Origin: Hypholoma sublateritium FD-334 SS-4
Taxonomy: Eukaryota > Basidiomycota > Agaricomycetes > Agaricales > Strophariaceae
Assembly: GCA_000827495.1 (NCBI GenBank)
Contig: KN817547.1
Location: forward strand, 51,743 to 115,742
DNA: 64,000 bases
Direction of reading: 5' to 3'
In this document: piece by piece, positions 48,054 to 60,239 of the stretch
How the letters are laid out: every line of letters begins with the position of its first letter
How positions within the stretch are numbered: position 1 is the first letter of the stretch
The notes under the pieces: generated by a model
What the model saw: the letters and a program-made list of their open reading frames with translations, nothing else
Database searches by the model: none
Told to the model about the DNA's origin: nothing
Made by a program: the position numbers and the translations under genes

Positions 48054-50365
48054 ATGGATTTCCGCCTTCTCTCAAACCCCAATAGCAGTCTGCAACAATA
48101 CGGGGACGTCTTTCGGGCCGGCCATAGTGGTACGGTGCAGATACACGGGGGGCAATTCGTGCAGCGCAACCAAGCGCAAGGACCTCACAGTTGCTACGAT
48201 GCAGATGGTACGTTTTCGATGGTGCTGCATAGCTCTTAAATTTTTTTTCTGATTGAATATGCAGACGGACTGAAGCATCTACAAGCGCATGTGGCAACGA
48301 CGGCCTTCGACTCTGGACAGCACGTTGACGCGCCAAAGTGCCACCCAAATACGCGGCAGGCCGTCTTGGACGAGATCATGAACTGGATCGTCCTTGCTGT
48401 CGCCAGAGTGCAATGGATACTGTGGCTAAATGGTGCGGCCGGCGCAGGGAAATCCGCCATCGGCAGGTCCATTGTGGAGCACTGCCTCCAGAGGAACATC
48501 CCCATCGCGCGCTTCTTCTTTTTCCGCACCGACTCTACTCGAAACAACGTTAGACCTCTGGTTGCGACGCTTGTACATCAGCTCCTGCAAAGCATACCGG
48601 ACCTGGCGCCAATTATTATCCCAAGAATACAGCGGGATTCGCTGATTTTCACAAAATCTCTCGAGACGCAATTCGAGTACTTGATATTCGACCCTCTACG
48701 CGAGCTAAAGCGGCAGTCCAATTTCCTGCGCACACTCGTTCTCTTTTTCGATGGTGTGGACGAGTGCGATAACCATAAAGACCAGGCCAGCCTCATTCGT
48801 ATTGTCGCCGACTTCGTGGGCAGTAACAGCTTCCCGGCAATCGCGTTTTTCGCAAGTCGGACTGAAAGTCAAATTAGTACTGTTTTCCGGTCTTCTGCTG
48901 TGTCGAAGATCACTCTGCAGTTGGCTTTGGATGACAACTACCTCCCAGATGACGACATCCGCCTTTTCCTCAATGATTCATTCACGGACATAAAGAACAC
49001 GCACCAATTCGGCCCCCTTCTACCCAGCGACTGGCCTGCGGCTCCAGACGTACAGGAAATCATTGCGAAGTCGTCAGGCCAGTTCATTTATGCGTCGGTG
49101 GTCATCAACTTCATCTCTACGCCAGACCTTCATCCTGGTCAGCAGCTCGAGATCGTTCGCGGGCTTCGGCCACGTGGGAGGCTCACTCCTTTTGCGCAAC
49201 TTGATGCCTTGTATCGACACATTTTCTCGCAAGTTCCTGACATCGATTGCGCCTCCCGTATTCTGGCATGGGCAATATTATCAACACATACAACTCTACC
49301 GTTCTTTAAAGAATTGTTGGGATTGCAGGAGGCCGATGTATATGTTGCGTTGGCTTCGCTGAAGTCTATTATTGACTATGAGCACGGCCCTATACGTTTT
49401 CTGCATGCCTCCCTTTTGGACTTCCTGCTCGACAGAAACCGCTCGCGAGAATACTATATTGACCGTGCTACTTGGAGCACGCGCTTCTCAATTAGAGCAC
49501 TCAGAGTCCTACCATCACATAGGTATTATGGTATGTCTGTCATATCAATCTATAGACGGACGGGTGAATCTCATCATAGACACTGGAAGACTTCATTGAT
49601 ATAGCTGGTTACCTCGCTGAAGCAGAAGCCACTGCCGAACTTAAAGATTGCGTACTTGCATTTGATCCCCACCAAACCGATTTGGAGGAGCATTGGGTCA
49701 GGTATCTCTCGGCCATCCAGAAATTGGTGTGCATTTTGCAATAATATTGTTGTTCATAGACTTACTTGCTTGTTTAGGATTTTGGTGACGGAGTCGGCGG
49801 TAGCGTCTACCAGCAGCAACTCAACCTCATTGTACGCTACTTGAACGAACACAATCCATCCGCTTTGGATCACATAGAAGAAACCCATGAAATCGCGCAT
49901 ATATTGACGAAAATTGAGATCGAGTCTGCCGCAATGTGGAAAGATGCATCCGCGAGAGATGCGTGGCAAGAACTCAAACGGGAAGAAAGTCTGACGGTCA
50001 ACCTTAGTTCAGACATTCAAAGCATTTTTCGGCGCGAGATCGACGCTAGAGACAGGGACTATGCAACCCGCGAGGCTGAGCTTCGATGTGTTATGGACCA
50101 GGAAAAGGAGGTCGCAGTGATTGATGCACTTGCTGCAGAGCGAGATGCGCAAGACCGCAAATGGGAGGCACGGGAAGCAGAAATTCGCCGCGAGGAGCAA
50201 GAGGCCAGCGAGCGTCGAAGGAAGGTATTGGAGGACGAGTTCTATCGGAAGGAGCAAGGGGCTAGCGAGCGCTGGGCGGCGCGTGAGGCAGAAGTGCGGC
50301 GGGAGGAGCGGGCAGCATTGCTGCAGGCGCAGCCGAGATCACGTCTAGCACGGCTGTTCAAGTAG
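48054..50365 (+). CDS. NACHT (STAND) NTPase with C-terminal coiled coil, NLR-like, 714 aa
   Basis: Exons 48054-48207, 48265-49530, 49590-49726, 49778-50365. The N-terminal exon has the glycine-rich block GHSGTVQIHGGQF seen at the start of many agaricomycete NLR-like proteins. The NTPase domain has Walker A GAAGAGKS at residues 108-115 and Walker B LVLFFDGVDECD at about 209-220, plus conserved RFFFFRTDSTRNN and FASRTESQI. A helical region follows (FIDIAGYLAEAEATAEL). The last 140 residues are a charged coiled coil with repeats of EAEIRREEQEASERRRK type. No WD40, ankyrin or TPR repeats are present, so it is a short form. Family members are thought to act in non-self recognition or heterokaryon incompatibility; here that is inference. 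The third exon uses an AAG acceptor (GGAAG at 49589); the alternative TAG acceptor breaks the frame. Confidence 0.85.
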
Positions 50366-50775
50366 AAGATATCTTTGTCGTACACAGATCTTGGGAAATC
50401 CAAGTTAGACGGACTGTCATACTGATCCTCAATCGCTGACAATGAGCTTTGGCCGCTTACGCCTCCAGTGAGCCCTAGAATAATCAAAGTTGAAGCGCTC
50501 CGGCGGCACGAAACAGCAGGAAGGGGTGGGTACGACTGGTATCCAGCTATACACCAGAGTCCGTCAACCCGCCATGCATGACTCCTAGCGAGGAAGGTGC
50601 GTGTTGTTCTGCGACTGCGACGCCGGGGCTTGGTATGGTGGAAAGTGTGGTCTGACTCGGAGTGCAGCGTGGCGTTGGCCCAGGCGCGTTCGATATAAGT
50701 AGTACTGCCGGGCCGGATCCGTGCACCGTCTGCTGCTCGTTCTCAGGCTTGCTCCCTCCCACCACCGAGTGGCCG

Positions 50776-52330
50776 ATGCCGATCTGCACGTCGTGCACAC
50801 GCGCCGTACCTTATCTGTACACTGTATACGCCTCAGCGGACAACCTGCGCCTCGAGAAATGCGTGCGTGCGTCCCCAGTGTCCACCCCACACTAGCCAAA
50901 GTCGCTGAACCTCGATCGACCATAGCCGAACGCCCGCTGCGGCGCATTCGCCGACCCGTACGTTGAGCATGGCGCGCTGACACTGCTGCTCGACCTCGTG
51001 CTACTTAAGCTCGGGGTGTATCGCCACCTGCTATACAACCGCGGCACCCCGCCGCGCCGGCTTGCGGGTGCGTCGGCGTCGTCGTCGGTGACGGGTGAAA
51101 GTGGTGCTGTCGCTGGTGAAAATGCGGGTGAAAATGCGGGTGCGGGTGCTAATGTGGAGGAGAAAGGGAATGTGGATGTGGATGCGGTGGATGAAGGTGC
51201 ACATACAGCGGCAGCGAAAGAGACGGTACGTCGTTCGCTCTGCGGGCGCTTACATTCATTCATTCGTCCACCAGGCCCGTTGGGCGCTCCTTGCCGAGCT
51301 AGGAGCCACGCTCGTGCTCGTTGACGCATGTAGGTTTTTCCTTCTACATCGAATAGCTTCATCTCATCATCTCATGCACGCAGTCATCCGGTATACCTAC
51401 CTCCGTGCGTTCACCTCCACCACAAGCGGCGGTAATGGGTAATGGTAACCCCGTGCACCGCAGACATCCACCCCGATGCAGGCGCAGACGCCATCCCTGC
51501 GCGCTGGACGAAGTACGCCGCCCTTGCGTTCATGCGTGTGCTGCTTGGTACCACTGCTGGTACGCCTGCCATCCAGCCTACACCCCAACGCAGCTCAACT
51601 ATCCAATCCACCTTACGCAGAGACGCTGGCCTTCCATGGCGGCATCACGGTAACCTGCGTCGCCCTCATGAGCCTCCTTGACTTCGTGCATGTACGCTTC
51701 CCACCTCAGTCGCCAAGTACGTCGAGCATCCGCCACGAATTCCGGTACGCTTTCTTTCAACCCTGCTTGTCCCCAAGCTAAACCGACCCTCCCCAAAGTC
51801 TCTCCCTCATCTCGTTCAGTCTATTCTATTCCTCCATCACCAAGCTCTTCCTCCTTTTTCTTCTCACCATCTGGCTGCCTGCGCCACCTTCATACACCCC
51901 GCTCCCGCCATGGGTGCCCTTCGGTTCGGACTTCCTTGCTGGAACGATGATAGAGCGCGTGGTGTCGCTCCTCGACGACACGGCGCTCGACCGTGCGTGG
52001 GTTGTGCGGAATGTGCTGGGTGGGATGTGTGCGGGATTCGGGCTGCGAGGTGCGCACATGTTTCTTTTCTCCCTATACAAATCATGTGCTTACCTTTGCT
52101 TTTTCTCCCTTTCTTCATCTCCACTCTCACTCTTTCTCCGTCTCCTCCCACACTCCCGCCCCCCTCTATTCTTACTGGCGACAGTGATCCTCGACATACA
52201 CCCCGTATTCAGCACGATCATCATCCTCTCCGGCTGGGCTGCTAAGACCGCCGTCGCGACCCTCCTCAGCGCGTGGGTCGGCGGAAGCCAGCGCAGCGGC
52301 GAGGCGTGGTTGGCATATAGCATACCCTAA
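50776..52330 (+). CDS. ARV1: ARV1 lipid-homeostasis protein, 357 aa
   Basis: ER membrane protein needed for sterol distribution and GPI-anchor synthesis. Exons 50776-50862, 50926-51225, 51275-51329, 51384-51431, 51464-51547, 51621-51744, 51820-52049, 52185-52330. The N-terminal ARV1 homology domain begins MPICTSCTRAVPYLYTVY, then LRLEKC/PNARC and FADPYVEHGALTLLLDLVLL. Its second cysteine pair is C-x4-C instead of the usual C-x2-C. A Gly/Ala/Glu-rich low-complexity insert (GESGAVAGENAGENAGAGAN) precedes the membrane part. Later blocks: LFYSSITKLFLLFLLTIWLP, WVVRNVLGGMCAGFGLRV, HPVFSTIIILSGWAAKT. Eight exons join exactly. It lies 9 kb from ERG1, another sterol gene. Confidence 0.9.
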
Positions 52331-52613
52331 CCTCGCATGTATTATCCCTGGATGAGAATGCACATTTTTATTCATTGGCTAAGTTACGTATACGACATCT
52401 GTTTTTGGCAAGAATTTTTGAAAACACGATCGCGGTGGTGGGCAGCCGCTGTTTGTCGAAATCATCATCCCACACGACGTGGATTCGGGGCAATAAGGAC
52501 CGAGATTGGGTCACATCCGTTCATGGATAGTGCGCAGACTTCTAGTGCAGCGCGAAGGATAGAATCAGGACGCAGGCTGAGTCTCATTTTGTCGAAGAAA
52601 AATTATAGAAGGA

Positions 52614-53108
52614 CTAACCCTCATCTTGCTCGATTACATAGGGCATAATGGGAACCCCGGCCGGCTCCTCCTGCACCACGCGCCAATACCTATTCCTCTC
52701 AATCAATTCAACAATTTTTCGTACTTGCGCCTCTGCAGCCGCCAGCCGCCGCTCAGAAAACGCCACATTTTTCGTCGCATTGGACAGCTGGCGGTGCGCC
52801 CAGGTGTGGAGGATACGGGCATGCTGTTCTATCTCGTAGGCTTGTCCGACTAGTCCCGATGCTTCGGTGTGCGTGAGTGTATGGCCAGGGATTTCCAACT
52901 GAGGGGTCGATAAGTATATTGACGCGACTCCGTCTATTTAAAACGGGTCGCGTGTGCTTACTTGGATGCTCTGCAAATTCGAAGTGAGCGACGCGTAGCT
53001 CGCCCGCAGCCCGCTCTCCCATTCATCCGGCTCGCTCCCTGCAGCGTACTGTGGTGGCGCTGGCGGCCTCTCGTCGTGTGCGAGGTCGTTCTGGATGGTC
53101 ATGTACAT
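52614..53108 (-). CDS. Small helical protein, 143 aa, unknown
   Basis: Exons on the minus strand 53108-52962 and 52898-52614, with a GTAAGC donor and a CCTCAG acceptor in exact frame. The start is MYMTIQNDLAHDERPP (or the second ATG at 53102). The second exon encodes a helical, probably coiled-coil stretch, TLTHTEASGLVGQAYEIEQH, then TKNVAFSERRLAAAEAQVRK. It ends with RNRYWRVVQEEPAGVP and an acidic C-terminus. The block WRVVQEEPAGVP looks conserved, but I cannot name a family. The ending is 284 bp from the ARV1 stop (convergent). Probably a real cytosolic or nuclear subunit-like protein. Confidence 0.55.
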
Positions 53109-53705
53109 CGTTCAATAACGTGGTCCACGGAAGCTAGCTATATTCACCATGGCACTTATAACGTCGACACCGGCCAGTCGAGCACCGTTCGCCTGGCTCA
53201 GATTCTGCTCACGATTATTCCCTGTGTTTCCAGTACTCGATTGCAAATTCCCGTCCGCTCGTCTTTCCCCGCCCCCGGCCTCTTGCATTGTGACTTATCA
53301 CGTCTGCGAGGCTTCTCCTGGAATATAGGCCCAGGCGCGATGTCTTCGACTATCCGGGCTTCAACGCTGCAGCGAGATGAGCGAGTAAGTGTTAGTAGGT
53401 AAGGGCGTATGTGACAAACTATCTGAATTAAAGGATGGCCAGCGCGGCGGGTTCTCTCCAAACTGCAGAGTACGGCGCTCTTTTATGTAATGCGAACGGA
53501 AACTTCAAATAGAGTGTGTCTTCTTTCATCCAGTTAGCGAAGTGTCACATATACCACTAGGCCGTCAAAGGTATTGTCCAACGTAGTCAGCTTAGTAGAA
53601 TCTACTATGTACCCACTTTCCCGTGACGTGCCATCCAAGGAATTGCAATTTCCATGCTACGGGACACCGACGAACGTCGAACAGGTTACAGACTGGTCAG
53701 TGGTG
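53109..53705. other. Intergenic up to the inverted arm
   Basis: Frames at 53200-53460 on either strand have no motif. The sequence from about 53705 on is the outer edge of the inverted arm (GTGCCGTCAGCAGTC recurs inverted at about 41298-41312). Confidence 0.4.
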
Positions 53706-53745
53706 CCGTCAGCAGTCCCCGAAGCTTAGAAATTGGAGTAAAAAT

Positions 53746-53811
53746 AAAAATAAATATTGAGATCCGTAGATCTACCACTCCGGGAAAGCGTGTCATCCTT
53801 GTGCAGGGGCC

Positions 53812-53842
<31 letters not shown>

Positions 53843-53866
53843 TTCGTATGTCACCCCGAAGGGGAC
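53746..53866 (-). ncRNA. U6: U6 spliceosomal snRNA, copy 2
   Basis: The minus strand reads TCCCCTTCGGGGTGACAT, then ATTGGAACGATACAGAGAAG, ATTAGCATGGCCCCTGC and ACAAGGATGACACG, identical through the core to copy 1. The identity continues about 45 bases past the core. The 3' flank has an extra ATTTTT repeat, so the first T5 terminator is at about 53750-53746. The 5' flank differs: about 30 bases present before copy 1 are missing, and CATAAAATTA now stands next to the start. Whether both copies are transcribed is unknown. Confidence 0.82.
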
Positions 53867-54099
53867 ATAATTTTATGCTGAGCAAAGGGCTACTCAAACG
53901 GGTGAAATAACACAGCCACACGTTAAGGTTCCCCGGGCCACGTTCAAGCTGAAAGTCCTTGTGCGCCGTTTCATTTATTTATTGATTAACTTCTATTGCT
54001 AATTGTACTTCGATAGAGTAAGAAGATAAGATGGATTTCTTGGAAAGCTAACAGAAAATAGTACAAGTAGGGAAAGGGAGAGGGATCATCATGCTCGTC

Positions 54100-55371
54100 T
54101 CAAGTCAGGCTTCTCTGACTTTCAATAAAAGTGCCCGCTACATCATACTGGGAATTGTAATGGGGACAGTTGAACCGCTGATAGTTGGAACTTGGATTGC
54201 CGTTGTTTAAGATGATGGGGTGTGCAACTGGTATGCCAGCCCGTTCAATGGCAGAAGTCGATATCTCGGACTCCCGCATCATCACCACCATCCGCGTCCG
54301 CCGGTAGACCCTACACGCCATTATGTTGACGATGACCACATTTGGAGACACCCAAGTTGATTGCAGGAAATGTGGGGTTCCGTGTGTAAATATAAGGATA
54401 GACGCAACAATCCCTGAAACCAATATGGTCCTAAAGTATAATCGAGGTAAGCGTCTGTAAAAATACAAGCATCGCATATTTACAAATAGTAGATCTGATC
54501 GTCCAGGTAGAGACTCTTGGTAAATGCCGGAAGGAATTTTCCAAAAATCCATATTTTCAAGCTTTCTTGAGGACCCGATGGCTTGACATATGCAATCTGG
54601 CATAAGCGCCAGGAGATGGCAACAAATACCAGCGTATCGTACCCCAATTCTACCGCCTTGTATGGCAGCTACAGGCACGGTGTCTAATAATGAGACACAG
54701 GATTAACTTTCAGAAAGCCCCACGGGAAAGTAATGAAGTATGGAAAATATTGACAGCACCGGAAACGCGAGTCAGAAAATGAAAAAGATTGCTACAACAA
54801 CATGATTTCGGTTGTAGATTGCGCGAAGTCGGAGAAAGAACAGCAACGCCGTGCATGAAAATGCCATCACACAAAATAATGCCACTATTACGTTGACAAG
54901 GAGACAATTTCCAGTTGGCGCAGCTGGAATACCATTGCGTAAAAATGTGCGTTTGGCCAGTCTAGATCGATATTCGAACAACTTATTTGTATATACCACT
55001 GATCCCAGCAGGTATCCCAGCACCCTAATTCTTCCACGTAATTTTAAGTCAAAAGAGATGGACATCGGACCGCGTTTCACATACCTGGATGCAAAGTATG
55101 CACAAAGTGGGACATTCAACCCTGACTTGAGGTAACGATAATCATTGGCAGCGTTGGCTACAATGTCCTGTCCCATTCATTATCTGTATTTTTGGTCCAG
55201 TCAGTTAGATCGAGAGCTGAGAAACTGGTTAGTACTCAATTGGCTCACCGTAAGAGACGCCACTAGTGTTGCATAGTTTACTAGCAACGTTCGGTAATCC
55301 TCTCCCGTTTCTATGAGTGTCCATTGCGTAGGTTGAGTAAGTATGGCTCCATTTGCGATTGGGAGAGACAT
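54100..55371 (-). pseudogene. Seven-TM-like membrane protein, copy D, disabled
   Basis: Orthologous exons to copy C are recognisable: 55371-55249 (MSLPIANGAILTQPT... VNYATLVASLT), about 55183-55085, then the GYLLGSVVYT exon, the FFLRLRAIYNRNHVVV exon and the final exon with NIMACRVYRRTRM and RESEISTSAI. Three defects are visible. A 4-base insertion near 55177 shifts the frame at the start of exon 2, though an alternative acceptor GGGACAG/GAC would restore it. The donor after exon 3 reads ATAAGT where copy C has GTAAGC. The codon TGG of WLAFP (copy C) has become TGA at 54774-54772. The intron with the lost donor happens to stay open. Hence probably a pseudogene. Confidence 0.7.
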
Positions 55372-55849
55372 TGAGGATTGGGCAGAGGGGCCAGCACTCT
55401 TCCTTGAATATGACCGTCCCGGTTTACGGTCTACCTGATTTAAGTACTTACATGGCTGCGAGCATCACGGATACTTACATCAAATTACGGCCATGGTACT
55501 CTTAAGACTGACAATATTAATGATGTAAAGTGTATCAAATCTCTAAAATGCTTGAGTTAGACTCAGGTGATGCGTAAATATTGGAAGAGTAGACGCTGTG
55601 ACCTCAGAATAAACGGTGGTCCGAAATCAATGTACTCAGAGCATATCAGCAACATTCATCACGTAGTAAGTACCTCTTCCGCAGCGATTAGGTGGGTTCG
55701 AGTGATGTCTATATTTGGCGAACAAAGCTATGCCAGAAGCATTCTAACCAGCGGTGATCACAAGGTGATCATCATGATAATTCCGTCAATATATAATGAA
55801 CGAGTACACTCCATGCGTACCCCATACGCATGCCGAGATTAGCAGGATT

Positions 55850-56560
55850 CCATATAATCCTCCCGCTGTTTAGTATCGCGCGCACTGCGCGCCGGAGATC
55901 GCGAACGTCGCGGCGTGCCGCGAGTACCAGAATCGACCGTCCGAAGCTGGAGCGCGGCACAACCATCGTGCAGATTCCAACGCATGTAGGCGACGTTCGC
56001 GAAATTGATAATGAAGAGGCTCCCGACTTCCTGTGGGTGAGGTGCATCCACAACTCACGGGGGATAGCGTCCGTCCATCAAGGACAGTGGACACCCGCGT
56101 AACGCGTACGGTCAGCGCGCCGCCGCCCACTCAGCGGTTTAGAAAATATAGAGGTCTCTTGGTGTCTGCAAGCGAGAGAGTTCCGAAGTGCAGCCAGCCG
56201 TAGTCCGCAGGGAACGTGCACGTCTTGAGAATGAAGCGATCGGGCTGTACCGTATGTACAGCCCGAGCATTTCTTGAACATCGTGCACTCCACGTTGTGA
56301 CCAGAAGAGCATTTATCTAAAGCCATCCGGAGAAGCGGGTACGACGTATCATATCGCAGCGCGTCGTGACTCGTGATCAATGACTCTGGAGTCTGCAGCG
56401 GTACCGGTGGTGCGCAAGTATGCGCGTGTACTCCTCGATGAGCGCGTGCTCGTGTGGGCAGCGGCGCACACGCCCAATATTCGCTACGTACTCATAAATC
56501 GTGAGCTCGTTCGAGAATTCCAGGTACTTACTACTCCTTGGAGCAGCTTGGAGCGCGCCG
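55850..56560 (-). pseudogene. Decayed copy of F-box gene 3, unit 4 (inverted)
   Basis: On the minus strand, 56520-56380 matches gene 3 at 30105-30240 (GAGCTCACGAT, CGCGCTCATCGAGGAGTACA, then CGCTGCAG and GTCATTGA). 56250-56100 matches the CAFPAAYGQLRF ... GGALTVR region. The part between has been deleted, including the middle of the gene, and frames are broken. It precedes 7TM D in its own orientation, as in the other three units. Confidence 0.6.
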
Positions 56561-56599
56561 GGTCAGAATGGGCAGGTGGAACCGTGGAACGCCGCGAAC

Positions 56600-56925
56600 A
56601 GTAATTTTTGCGAGAATGTACACCAGCGTACGTGTGCGCTGCTCGGCGGGCACGGCGAGTGGGCGAGGGGGCAGATGCACGCGCCTACCTCCGCTTCGCG
56701 CCTTGAGGTCGACGAGAATGCGCGTGTCGTGCTCAGAGACAAGTTGTACAGCAGCGCAGGGACGAAGCCTTTCACGAGAGGTCGTGGTTTGAGGTCGGGG
56801 AGCGGCGCGTCTGTGAGGATGGCGCTGACGAAGGTGCTCTTCGTCTCGGGCTTCACCGCCGCACCACCTATGACCGTGCCCCGGTCAGCAACAATAAAAA
56901 GTTCAGCCTTTGACGTGCTGCAGAA
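56600..56925 (-). pseudogene. Fragment of a squalene epoxidase gene
   Basis: The minus strand encodes GGAAVKPETKSTFVSAILTD, then LVKGFVPALLYN, matching residues of ERG1 exon 1 (GGAAVKPETKSHFVGAILKD, LVKGFGPVLLYQ). The match continues in another frame through the end of exon 1 and intron 1 into the first bases of exon 2, then stops next to the F-box remnant. About 320 bp of a gene of 1.8 kb remain. The retained intron shows that the piece came from genomic DNA, not from mRNA. Confidence 0.7.
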
Positions 56926-57045
56926 CATCATTTTATGTCAAGACTCAAGACTCAAATTTGCACTACGTTTCGAAGCAAAACAAATAAATAAAGTACGGAT
57001 GCAACTGCACCAAGCTTCCAGAGGAAGTGTTTGTCCAAAGATTGC

Positions 57046-57136
57046 TACGCAGCATTGGATGTGGAAGCATCACGGAATCCCCTAGTAAAAGGCGAGGGGA
57101 TTGTTTGTTTGATGCTTCCACTGCTGCTGTAATGTT
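57046..57136. repeat. Hairpin-forming inverted repeat
   Basis: GGAAGCATCA (57063-57072) pairs with TGATGCTTCC (57110-57119). Inside it AATCCCCT (57076-57083) pairs with AGGGGATT (57095-57102) around an 11-base loop. The pairing extends imperfectly outwards (GCAGCATTGGATGT against ACTGCTGC). It lies between the ERG1 fragment and the deaminase genes and may be a small fold-back element or a transcript hairpin. Confidence 0.5.
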
Positions 57137-57508
57137 ACATCCGCGTGTAGGCAACCCCAAGACGGAGTTCTGCATTTTGGTGTAGTGACTGGGTTGGCAC
57201 GTGATCATCTCGGCGTTGAGCCCGGAGGTCCGGGGGAGGGATTCTTATCTTGAGACAAGATCAGCCTCGCTCCCGCTGCGGCAAAAATTGCGTAAATCCA
57301 AGAGAACACACCAGCAAGGTTCATGTCTAGTGGAAATACAAAGGAGGAAAGCTTTCGCTCTCGGGCTCAAAATGGATGGAAATGTCCAAGAAATATCCAA
57401 GAAATATCACAGACAAACAAAAGCGTGTCATAATTAAAAGTACAAGTGATCTTGCTCTTGAGCTTAAGCTTAGTTACCTGTTGCTCACCAACTAACTACG
57501 CCCCAGCC

Positions 57509-58417
<909 letters not shown>

Positions 58418-58697
58418 GAGGTGGACGTTGGGGGTGGGGGTGGTTGACGCCGGTATCTAAAATTTCGCTTGGAAGTTCAGGTATTCATTTATGGCCATTT
58501 TATGCCTGGGGGAGTGCGTTTTGGAAGTTGGAGCGCCTTTGCGTTCGCGATAGCGACGGTGCAGGCCGGGGCCGGACACGGGGGCAAGTGAGCCGGCCCG
58601 GCTGCGGGCGCTTATGATCTTGCGAAGGCGTGCACCGCGTGCTTGCTTACCTGCTACTATCTTGCTACTATCCAACTAGCCGCCATTCAGTTCTGAA

Positions 58698-59662
<965 letters not shown>

Positions 59663-59883
59663 GCGATGAGATTCAGTGGGGGCGGGGGAGGTTGACGCTC
59701 GTATTCTATTTTTAAAAATCAAATCGTACTTGAAGAATTCATGTACGCCCTGGAAAATGTGTGTTGGACCCGGACTAGTGCCGCATTTGTGGGCGCGCGG
59801 TGGCTGATACATACGCGCGTGTTATGGAAACTAATGGAGTTCTACATGTTCGTTTTCTCTGACACAGCGGTGGTATATTACAT

Positions 59884-60239
59884 TGTTGGAGTAGACTCAC
59901 CGCACGTACTATTTCTCTTTACTTTGTCATCTATCTTCTTTTCCCCTTCTGGACATTGTCGCCCACATGGTTATATTTACTTAGGTCTTGGCAATCCGCT
60001 TGGTACAGATAGCGAACACCAGATACATACATAGTCTACGCGATTCTTCACGAGGATACCTCAGCCGTCTTTCACCTTTCCGTGACTGACTCTGAGGTAT
60101 GCCTACTTTATTCACCTTACTCACTGCATATACTTACTACCTGTAGTTATTACTTTCGTGACCTCTTTCAGGTAGCAATGCAGCCGTCTTTCACCTTTCC
60201 GTGACTGACTCTGAGTTATTACTTTCGTGACCTCTTTCA
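59884..60239 (+). mobile_element. Putative 5' LTR of the copia element
   Basis: Begins TGTTGGAGTAGACTC and ends CTCTTTCA just before a primer-binding site, giving the usual TG...CA borders. Two direct repeats lie in its last 180 bases: CAGCCGTCTTTCACCTTTCC (from 60064 and 60181) and TTATTACTTTCGTGACCTCT (from about 60147 and 60217). No second LTR is in the window, so the borders cannot be checked. Confidence 0.5.

Larger units (their letters stand above)
53706..56570 (-). repeat. Inverted arm of the F-box / 7TM / U6 duplication
   Basis: On the minus strand it carries, in order, an F-box 3 remnant (56560-55850), broken 7TM D (55371-54100) and U6 copy 2 (53866-53746). It mirrors 37190-41315. 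Relative to the forward arm, about 30 bp upstream of U6 and several hundred bp between 7TM and U6 are missing. The two arms face each other around about 12.4 kb of single-copy genes. Confidence 0.6.

Noticed and set aside
47615..48169. Minus-strand frame of 184 codons upstream of the NACHT gene
   Set aside because: Runs over the chimeric duplicate and the first NACHT exon; shows no family motif.
49531..49579. Intron of the NACHT gene ending at the TAG before ACACTGG
   Set aside because: Puts the next exon out of frame; the AAG acceptor ten bases further on gives a continuous conserved sequence.
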